Part shown: piece by piece, positions 7,436 through 14,463 of the stretch
How positions within the stretch are numbered: position 1 is the stretch's first letter
Layout: every line of letters starts with the position of its first letter
Source of the DNA: Clostridia bacterium
GTDB lineage: Bacteria; Bacillota_A; Clostridia; Christensenellales; Aristaeellaceae
Direction: 5' to 3'
NCBI GenBank assembly: GCA_900754775.1
Contig: CAAEDZ010000034.1
Span: 1 to 28,343 of the forward strand
DNA length: 28,343 nucleotides
Notes under the pieces: generated by a model
The model's database searches: none
What the model saw: the letters and a program-made list of their open reading frames with translations, nothing else
What the model was told of the DNA's origin: nothing
Made by a program: the position numbers and the translations under genes

Positions 7436-8398
7436 TTGTTAAAGCGGATCAAGGGAATTGGTCTGACGCTGCTTTTGCCGTTGGTGCTGTATCTTGCGTT
7501 TTACGTGTCGGCACCCTCCAACTTTGGCTCTGCTGCCGTGCTGCGGACCATCCTCACCCAGTCGCTCATTCCGATGATCTGCGGCTTCGGCATGCTCTTT
7601 GGCCGCTCGATGGGCATCCTCGATCTGAGCATCGGCTCGAGGATCATCGCCTCCAGCATGTTCGCCGCCCTGCTCACGGAGCGCTTCGGCCTCGGCATCG
7701 CCGGTCTGTTCGTACTCACGGTGCTATTCAGCGTGCTGCTGGGCGCGGTGGTCGGCGCGGTGTACTGCCTCTGCAAGATCCCCTCGGTGGTGGTCGCTTT
7801 GGTGGTGGCCATGTTCTTCGAGGTCATCGGCTTCAAGATCACCGACGGCGCGGCCTTTTTGCAGGTGGATTCCGAACTGTGCGTGCTGGGGCGCACGCCT
7901 TGGAACCTGATCGTCGCGGCCCTGTCGCTGGTGGCGTTCGCGCTGATCTATTCCAAGACCAAGTTCTGTTACAACGTGCGCGCCATCAGCGGCGACGAAC
8001 TCATCGCCAAGGGCAACGGCATCAACGTTGACCGCACGAAGTTTCTGGCGTATACTATCGGCAGTATCTTCGTTGGCATCGCGGCGGTGATCCAGATCAG
8101 CTACGCCTCCTCGATGTCGGCCAAGCAGAACATGGAGAGCCTGTCGATGTCGTTCGACCCGCTGATGGCGATGGTCATCGGCATACAGATACAGGACTAC
8201 GTGACCCTGCCCGTAGGCATCTTCATCGGCGCGTTCATGATCTCCACGCTCTTCTCCGGGCTGGTCGCTCTGGGCATGAGCGCTACGGCGCAGGACATCG
8301 CCACCGGCCTGTTCCTGATCGTGGTGATCGCCATTTCCACCAATTCGGGCAGGATACAGACGGCGATACGCAAACGGCGCGCCAAGGCCGCCTATTAG
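7436..8398 (+). CDS. CUT2-type sugar ABC importer, permease 2 (RbsC-like)
   Basis: A 320-residue BPD_transp_2 family permease with about eight to ten helices; landmarks are MGILDLSIGSR near residue 60 and the hydrophobic C-terminal half. No ATG is available at the 5' end. TTG at 7436 is preferred because GAAGGGG (7421-7427) lies eight bases upstream; TTG at 7415 precedes that site, and GTG at 7427 or TTG at 7430 overlap or abut it. It differs clearly from the permease at 5214, so the two probably form a heterodimer. The 42-base gap to the next gene holds a stem-loop overlapping this gene's stop codon. Confidence 0.9.
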   Translation: MLKRIKGIGLTLLLPLVLYLAFYVSAPSNFGSAAVLRTILTQSLIPMICGFGMLFGRSMGILDLSIGSRIIASSMFAALLTERFGLGIAGLFVLTVLFSVLLGAVVGAVYCLCKIPSVVVALVVAMFFEVIGFKITDGAAFLQVDSELCVLGRTPWNLIVAALSLVAFALIYSKTKFCYNVRAISGDELIAKGNGINVDRTKFLAYTIGSIFVGIAAVIQISYASSMSAKQNMESLSMSFDPLMAMVIGIQIQDYVTLPVGIFIGAFMISTLFSGLVALGMSATAQDIATGLFLIVVIAISTNSGRIQTAIRKRRAKAAY

Positions 8399-8419
8399 AG
8401 CAGCGGAAACCCCTGCTCT
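8397..8419 (+). promoter_or_regulatory. Intercistronic stem-loop between transporter and regulator genes
   Basis: AGAGCAG (8397-8403) pairs with CTGCTCT (8413-8419) around a nine-base loop. The 5' arm overlaps the permease stop codon. There is no T-run, so it is more likely a processing or partial attenuation element that lowers regulator expression than a full terminator. Confidence 0.4.
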
Positions 8420-8440
8420 GCAATGCGGAGGGATCTGGGA

Positions 8441-9964
8441 ATGCAGTCTCTTAGAGTGATGCTCGTGGACGACGACATGCTCGCTGTGGATGATCTCAAG
8501 GATTTCATCGACTGGCAGCGGTATGGCTTTGAAGTCGCCGGCGTGGCCTACAACGGCAAGCAGGCTCTGAAGCTGCTGACGCAGGTCTCTCCGCATTTGA
8601 TCATTTCAGACATCTCCATGCCGCTGATGGACGGCATCCGTCTGGCGGACGAGGTGGCGCGCGTCAGCCCCGACACGCACGTCATCCTCCTCACGGCCTA
8701 CAATGATTTTGAGTACGTGCGCAGCGCCATGCACGCCAATGTGGACGATTACATCATCAAAGATGAACTCAATGAAGAAACGCTGGGCGCCTGTCTGGAG
8801 AAGGTGCGCAGGCGCATCGAAGTGGAGCGCACCATGTCATCGCGCGTGTTCCAGTGCGCGCTTTCGGACTGGTTCTCCGAGGGCGAAGCCTATGTGAATG
8901 AACACTATGACGAGCGCACGCGCGCCTTTTTTGCCCGGGAACACTACGCCATCCTTCTGTTCCGGGAACGTCCCGTACTCGGCGCGGAGCGGGAATGGAC
9001 GCGCTCTTCCGAGGCGCGCGCGCAGCAGGAGCTGATGAGGCTTCTGGGCGCGGAACTGCGCGAGAGCCGCAAGATCTTCTCCATGTCCACCATCCTCGCC
9101 GTGACATGGGAAAACGACATGAAGAGCTACCGCTATTTCCGCAAGAGCGGCGGCATCGAATCCCTGTGCGCCTGTTTGCGCAGGAAGATGGCGGAGGGCG
9201 TGGGCTGCCGCGTCAGCGCCGCCTACACGAGCGCGCCCATGCCCTTTGCGCAGATCGCCCGCCGCCTTGTCGGACCGGAGGGCGGACCGCTGCGCATGGA
9301 GATGTTCCTCGCCGGATCGGAGAGCGTGCTGCCGCTGGGGGATGAGCGCCCCATGGTCGCCTCAGAGCCTGAGCTGTCGGACAAGCTGATCTCGGAGATG
9401 CTGCGGCGCGAGGGCAAGGAGCGCCACGCCTTTTTGCGGGCGCTGATCTGCCCCAAGCCGGACGCGCGCATCGGCTGGCAGAGCTGCCTGCGCGTGCTGC
9501 GCTATCTGGACGACCGCCTGCAGCGTCATCTGGGTTCGCCGTGGACGGGCGCGCCCTGCTACGATCTGGAGGGCTGCGCGCGCTATCTCGACGGCCTCTG
9601 CCTTGCCTACGGCGAATCGCGGGAGAGCGGACGCGCCCAGCGCGCCGAGGTGAGGCAGGCCATCGCCTATTTGCAGGAGCATTTTGCCGATTCCAAGCTG
9701 CGGGTGGAGCAGGTGGCGCGCTTCATCGGCATCAGTTCGAGCCGCTTGAGCGTCATCTTCAAGGAGGACATGGGCGCGACCATCAACCAGTATCTGACGC
9801 AGTTGCGCATCGAGGAAGCCAAGCGCCTGCTGCGCGAGGGCGGCGACAAGCTCTACGAGATCGCCGCGCGCGTGGGTTACGACAACAGCCAGTATTTCAG
9901 CACCGTGTTTTTCAAGGAAACGGGGATGTATCCTTCGCAATACAGGCACAGTGAGGTAGAATGA
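8441..9964 (+). CDS. YesN-like response regulator (receiver plus AraC-type DNA-binding domain)
   Basis: A 507-residue regulator. The receiver (1-120) has the acidic pocket VDDD (9-12), phospho-acceptor Asp57 (ISDISMPLMDG) and an IIKDE motif holding the conserved lysine. A middle region of about 270 residues has no motif I can name. The last 100 residues are a two-helix-turn-helix AraC domain (VEQVARFIGISSSRLSVIF, then the signature EIAARVGYDNSQYFSTVF and GMYPSQYR). The ATG at 8441 is used because GGAGG is nine bases upstream; the ATG at 8423 lies before that site. It overlaps the YesM-like kinase gene. The 20-bp-period direct repeat at 3594-3628 is the probable target, so it would activate its own operon in response to the imported sugar (inference). 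Confidence 0.93.
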   Translation: MQSLRVMLVDDDMLAVDDLKDFIDWQRYGFEVAGVAYNGKQALKLLTQVSPHLIISDISMPLMDGIRLADEVARVSPDTHVILLTAYNDFEYVRSAMHANVDDYIIKDELNEETLGACLEKVRRRIEVERTMSSRVFQCALSDWFSEGEAYVNEHYDERTRAFFAREHYAILLFRERPVLGAEREWTRSSEARAQQELMRLLGAELRESRKIFSMSTILAVTWENDMKSYRYFRKSGGIESLCACLRRKMAEGVGCRVSAAYTSAPMPFAQIARRLVGPEGGPLRMEMFLAGSESVLPLGDERPMVASEPELSDKLISEMLRREGKERHAFLRALICPKPDARIGWQSCLRVLRYLDDRLQRHLGSPWTGAPCYDLEGCARYLDGLCLAYGESRESGRAQRAEVRQAIAYLQEHFADSKLRVEQVARFIGISSSRLSVIFKEDMGATINQYLTQLRIEEAKRLLREGGDKLYEIAARVGYDNSQYFSTVFFKETGMYPSQYRHSEVE

Positions 9965-11751
9965 TGTCGCGTTTGCAAATGAAGGCGCTGCGCGTTTCGG
10001 CGGTCATGCTTCTGATTATGCTGGCGGCGAGCGCCATCTGCCTGTATTTTCTTGTCTACCAGCCGCTGCGCGCCAACGCCATGCAAAGCTCGGAGACCGA
10101 TTTGAGCAACATCGTCGGGCAGGCGGAGGACGTGTTTTCCTCCATTCAGGAGTATGTGAACTACGTGGCCTACGGCGGCGATCTTCAGGAAAACATCCGC
10201 CGCTATGTGCGCGACCCGTCCGTGGAAAACCGCTACGCCATCGCCGACTATCTCAACGATATGCGCAACCTGCGCACGGGGGTGTTCTCCCTCTGCGTGT
10301 TCGTAGAGGACGGCGCCATCCCCTGCCTGACGGGCGTGGACGAGGCGGAGGAGGAAATGTTCGCCTCTGAGTGGATGCAGGGCGTGCTTACTTCCCGCTA
10401 TGGCGACGATTTTTCCCCCGGCATCCCGGCCACGGAGCGAAAGGGGCGGCGCATCCTCTACGCCCGCAACTACTATCTGGGGAATCACGAAGTGGTCATC
10501 GCCGCCTCGCTGGATTTCTCCGACTGGTTCGGCAATGTGGAGCGCTCCCTCGCCAGCCGCTTCGACGCCTTTTGCTGGATGTACGATCAGGAGACGCCCC
10601 TGTTTTCCGGCAGCATGCCCGAGGCCATGGAAGGGCTGACCGAAGAGGTGCGCATCGGCGCGAACGACGCCCGGGACGGGGCGCTGTTTACCGACTATGT
10701 GGCCGACGGGAGCTACATGCTGTTCGCCTTCTCTTCCGAGGCGCGGCTTCGGGAGATGTACGCGCAGTACCTTTTGATGATCGTGCTGCTGGTCGCGGCG
10801 CTGTTTCTCTTCTCGCTGATCTGTCTGTTCGTCATCACCGGGCGGCTGACGCGGCCCGTGGTGGAACTCTCCCGCGCCATGAGCGCCCTGATCAAAAACG
10901 ATCTGGACCTGCGCGTGGAGGTCAATTCCGACGATGAGATCGGCCTTTTGCAGAGCAGTTTCAACGTCATGAGCCGCGAACTTGCCGCTTATGTGGAGGA
11001 GCGCGCCCAGCAGGCGGTGCTGGAACGGCAGATGCGCTTTGGCCTGCTCATCAGCCAGATCGACCCCCACTTCGTATGCAACACGCTCAGCACCATCAAC
11101 TACATGGCCCGGCGCGGCAAGACCGACGACGTGGTCGTCATCAGCAACGCGCTGTCCAGCATACTGCGCGACCGCCTGCGCCTGAAGGACTTCCGCGTCT
11201 TTGACACGGTGGAGCAGGAGCTGGAGACCATCCGCCAATACTTGAAGATACAGAACTACCGCTACTGCGACCACATCCATCTGGAGATCGACTGCCCCGA
11301 AGAACTGCGCGGGCGCAGCATTCCCAAGAACATCATCCAGCCGCTGGTGGAAAATTCCATCCTCCACGGGCTGGCCAACGAGGACATGGGCATCATGGAC
11401 GGCCACATACGCATCGCCATCTCCAGCGTGGGCGGGTGGACGGCCCTGCGCGTCAGCGACGACGGCGTGGGCATCGAGCCGGCCGTGGCCGAGCGGCTGA
11501 ACAAATACGCGCGCGAACACGCGGCCGCGCAGGACAGCGAAAGGGGGTACGGCATCGGCCTGCACGGCGTTTTGCAGCGCCTGGACATACTCTACGGCGA
11601 ATATTACCGATATACCATCGAACAGATCAAACCGCACGGCACTCTGGTGAGCATCTTCCTGCGGGAAGGCGTGACCGACGAGCAGGCGGACATTTTCAGC
11701 GCAAATGGAAGGAGTTGGATTTCCCATGAAGATCGCACAGATCACCATTGA
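9961..11751 (+). CDS. YesM-like sensor histidine kinase (HAMP, His_kinase, HATPase_c)
   Basis: A 596-residue membrane kinase paired with the regulator it overlaps (ATGATG across the TGA; the second ATG, at 9964, is better spaced from GAGGT and may be the true start). Helix 1 is about residues 10-33 and helix 2 about 270-292, with an extracytoplasmic sensor of about 235 residues between them. HAMP follows (about 293-345). The phospho-acceptor motif is QIDPHFVCNTLS with His370, where this family usually reads QINPHFLYNTL. The N-box (PLVENSILHGL) and G-box (GYGIGLHGV) are intact. YesM/YesN pairs typically control sugar uptake operons in Bacillota; here the pair sits between the importer and a rhamnosidase. 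The C-terminus runs 26 bases into the rhamnosidase gene. Confidence 0.93.
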   Translation: MMSRLQMKALRVSAVMLLIMLAASAICLYFLVYQPLRANAMQSSETDLSNIVGQAEDVFSSIQEYVNYVAYGGDLQENIRRYVRDPSVENRYAIADYLNDMRNLRTGVFSLCVFVEDGAIPCLTGVDEAEEEMFASEWMQGVLTSRYGDDFSPGIPATERKGRRILYARNYYLGNHEVVIAASLDFSDWFGNVERSLASRFDAFCWMYDQETPLFSGSMPEAMEGLTEEVRIGANDARDGALFTDYVADGSYMLFAFSSEARLREMYAQYLLMIVLLVAALFLFSLICLFVITGRLTRPVVELSRAMSALIKNDLDLRVEVNSDDEIGLLQSSFNVMSRELAAYVEERAQQAVLERQMRFGLLISQIDPHFVCNTLSTINYMARRGKTDDVVVISNALSSILRDRLRLKDFRVFDTVEQELETIRQYLKIQNYRYCDHIHLEIDCPEELRGRSIPKNIIQPLVENSILHGLANEDMGIMDGHIRIAISSVGGWTALRVSDDGVGIEPAVAERLNKYAREHAAAQDSERGYGIGLHGVLQRLDILYGEYYRYTIEQIKPHGTLVSIFLREGVTDEQADIFSANGRSWISHEDRTDHH

Positions 11752-14398
11752 GACCAGAAAGCAGCCCCTTGGGCTGGACGCGCTCTCGCCCCGCATCAGC
11801 TGGATCTCGCAGAGCGACGCGCTGGGCGTAAATCAGCAGGCCTACCGCGTGCGGGTGGCCACGGACGAGCAAATGACGGCGCTTGTGTGGGACACGGGGC
11901 GCGTGGAGTCGGACCAGTCAGTGCTTCTTCCCTATGCGGGCAAGCCGCTTGCCTCGCGCACGCTCTACCATGTGAACGTGCAGGTCTGGCTCGACAACGG
12001 CGAGACTGCCAGCGCCCAGACCGCCTTTGAAACGGCCTTTTTGCACTGGACCGACTGGCAGGCCCAGTGGATCACCCCCGAATACGACTTTCAGGCCCCC
12101 AAGACGGCCTGCCCCATCATCCGCCGCGAGTTCACGCTGACCAGGCCCGTGCGCCGCGCCCGCGTGTATGTCACCGCCAAGGGCGTGTACGAACTGCGCC
12201 TCAACGGCGAAAAGGTGGGCGAGGACTTCCTCACCCCCGGCTGGACCAGCTATAACCACCGCACGCTCTATCAGACCTACGACGTGACATCTCAGGTGCG
12301 TCAGGGCGCGAACGCCATCGGCGCTACCATCGGCTCCGGCTGGTACAAGGGCGAACTGGGCTGGCGCAGTCGCCGCAACCTCTACGGCGGGCGCGAGGCC
12401 CTCATCCTCGAACTGCATGTGGATTACGAGGACGGCACGAGCGACGTGATCCTTACGGACGCGAACTGGAAGTCCTCCTACCGCGGCCCGGTGCTGTTCG
12501 CGGAGATCTACCACGGCGAGACCTACGATGCCCGCCTCGAACAGCCTTGGGACCTGCCCGGCTTTGACGATGGCGCATGGTTCGGCGTGCGCGTCATGGG
12601 CCGCGTCAGCCGCGAAGTACTGCACGCGCAGGAGGGCGCGAGCGTGCGCGTGATGGAGCGCCTGCGCCCGCAGCGCATCTTCACCACTCCGCAGGGCGAT
12701 CTGGTGCTGGATATGGGCCAGAACATGACCGGCTGGGTGGAGTTCCGCGTGCGCGGCGAGGCCGGAGAGCGCGTGGTACTCTCCCACGCCGAGATCCTCG
12801 ACCCGGCGGGCAATTTCTACACCGATAACCTAAAGGGCGCGAAGCAGCGCATCGAATACGTACTCGCCGGGGGCGAGGCCGTGTTCCGCCCGCACTTCAC
12901 CTATCAGGGCTTCCGCTACGTGCGGCTGGACAGCTTCCCCGGCACGCCCTCGCTGGACGACTTCACCGGCCTTGTACTCTATACGGGCATGGAGAGCATC
13001 GGCGAGTTCACCTGCTCCGACCCGCTGCTGCGCCAGCTTCAGCATAACATCCTCTGGGGGCAGAAGGGCAATTTCCTCGACATCCCCACCGACTGCCCGC
13101 AGCGCTGCGAGCGTCTGGGCTGGACGGCGGACATACAATTGTTCTCCGGCACGGCGGCGATGAACATGGATATCGACATGTTCCTCACCAAGTGGCTGCG
13201 CGACGTCAAGGCCGAGCAGTTCCCCAACGGCGGCGTGCCGTGGGTGGTGCCCGACATCTACGACGATACCTATGCCTATGATCTGGCCGGGTATGTGGGC
13301 CAGAGCGACAAAGTGGCCGCCGTCTGGGGTGACGCCGCCGTCATCTGCCCGTGGAACCTCTATCTGGCCTATGGCGACAAGCGCATATTGCTGGAACAGT
13401 TCGACAGCATGCGCAGGTACGTCGATTTCATCCGCAGTCAGGGCGACAACCCTTATCTGTGGGACACGGGGCATCAATTGGGTGACTGGGTGGCGCTGGA
13501 CGCGCCCTACGGCAGCTTCGTCGGCGCGACGGACGTGGCCTATGTGGCCACCGCCTATTACGCCAAGTCCTGCCAGATCGTCAGCAAGGCCGCGCGCGTG
13601 CTGGGCATGGACGAGGAGAGCATGGCCTACGCCGAACTGCATGAGCGCATCGTGGACGCTTTCCGCAAAAAGTACATCGAGGAGGACGGCTCCCTGCGCG
13701 TCAAGACGCAGACGGCCATCATCCTCGCCGTGTGGTTCGATCTGGCGCCCAAATGCTACCACGCCAAGCTGGTGGACGAATTGGCCGCATGGCTGGAGCG
13801 CACCAACTACGACCTCATCACCGGCTTCGTCGGCACGCCCTACATCCTCCACACGCTGTCCGAGAACGGCCACGTGGACGCGGCCTACCGCCTGCTGCTG
13901 AAGAAGGAGTACCCCTCCTGGCTGTATCAGGTGACGCGCGGCGCGACCACCGTCTGGGAACATCTGGACGGCCTCAAGCCGGACGGCACGCTGTGGAACC
14001 CGCGCATGAACTCCTTCAACCACTACGCCTACGGCGCCGTGGGCGAATGGCTCTACCGCGGCATCGCCGGCCTGCGCCTCTGCCCGGACGCGCCCGGCTA
14101 CCGGCGCTTCCAGATACGCCCCTGCTTTGGCGGCGGGCTGACCAGCGCCAGTTTCGCGCTGAAATCGCCCTACGGCGACATCCTCTCCGCCTGGAAGAAG
14201 GACGGCGCGGCGCTGACGCTCGACATCCGCGTGCCAGTGGGCACGAGCGCGGAAGTGATCCTCCCGCCCATCGCGGAAGACGCGCAGGCGCTCTGCGCCC
14301 AGTCCGAGGGCGTCCGCGACGCGCAGGCCACGCAGCAGGGCTGCACGCTGCGCCTCGCTTCGGGCGTATACCAGCTTCGCTGCACGCTGCGCGGATAA
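11726..14398 (+). CDS. Cytoplasmic alpha-L-rhamnosidase, GH78
   Basis: An 890-residue glycoside hydrolase that should release terminal alpha-L-rhamnose from rhamnosides. There is no signal peptide, so it acts inside the cell on imported substrate. The order is as in family 78: N-terminal beta domains (1-420), an alpha/alpha six-hairpin catalytic domain (about 425-760) and a C-terminal beta domain. The signature reads DCPQRCERLGWTAD: Asp456, general acid Glu462 and Asp469 correspond to D630/E636/D643 of the Streptomyces avermitilis enzyme. The catalytic base is probably Glu745 in TTVWEHLDG. The residue before Glu462 is Cys, where Asp or Glu is usual. The ATG at 11726 follows GGAAGGAG by 11 bases. 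It is the last gene of the importer/two-component operon, and a strong terminator follows. Confidence 0.94.
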   Translation: MKIAQITIETRKQPLGLDALSPRISWISQSDALGVNQQAYRVRVATDEQMTALVWDTGRVESDQSVLLPYAGKPLASRTLYHVNVQVWLDNGETASAQTAFETAFLHWTDWQAQWITPEYDFQAPKTACPIIRREFTLTRPVRRARVYVTAKGVYELRLNGEKVGEDFLTPGWTSYNHRTLYQTYDVTSQVRQGANAIGATIGSGWYKGELGWRSRRNLYGGREALILELHVDYEDGTSDVILTDANWKSSYRGPVLFAEIYHGETYDARLEQPWDLPGFDDGAWFGVRVMGRVSREVLHAQEGASVRVMERLRPQRIFTTPQGDLVLDMGQNMTGWVEFRVRGEAGERVVLSHAEILDPAGNFYTDNLKGAKQRIEYVLAGGEAVFRPHFTYQGFRYVRLDSFPGTPSLDDFTGLVLYTGMESIGEFTCSDPLLRQLQHNILWGQKGNFLDIPTDCPQRCERLGWTADIQLFSGTAAMNMDIDMFLTKWLRDVKAEQFPNGGVPWVVPDIYDDTYAYDLAGYVGQSDKVAAVWGDAAVICPWNLYLAYGDKRILLEQFDSMRRYVDFIRSQGDNPYLWDTGHQLGDWVALDAPYGSFVGATDVAYVATAYYAKSCQIVSKAARVLGMDEESMAYAELHERIVDAFRKKYIEEDGSLRVKTQTAIILAVWFDLAPKCYHAKLVDELAAWLERTNYDLITGFVGTPYILHTLSENGHVDAAYRLLLKKEYPSWLYQVTRGATTVWEHLDGLKPDGTLWNPRMNSFNHYAYGAVGEWLYRGIAGLRLCPDAPGYRRFQIRPCFGGGLTSASFALKSPYGDILSAWKKDGAALTLDIRVPVGTSAEVILPPIAEDAQALCAQSEGVRDAQATQQGCTLRLASGVYQLRCTLRG

Positions 14399-14414
14399 AG
14401 AACGGCAAAACATG

Positions 14415-14447
14415 GGCCCTGTTCCGAGTTCTGGAACAGGGCCTTTT
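14415..14447. terminator. Terminator hairpin between convergent genes
   Basis: An 11-base-pair perfect stem (GGCCCTGTTCC 14415-14425 with GGAACAGGGCC 14433-14443), a seven-base loop and TTTT (14444-14447) lie between the rhamnosidase gene (plus) and the fusion gene (minus). It clearly terminates the plus strand. The minus-strand side has only a short T-run a few bases on, so it may serve both directions less efficiently. Confidence 0.85.
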
Positions 14448-14463
14448 GCGCGGTTTGAGCGGC

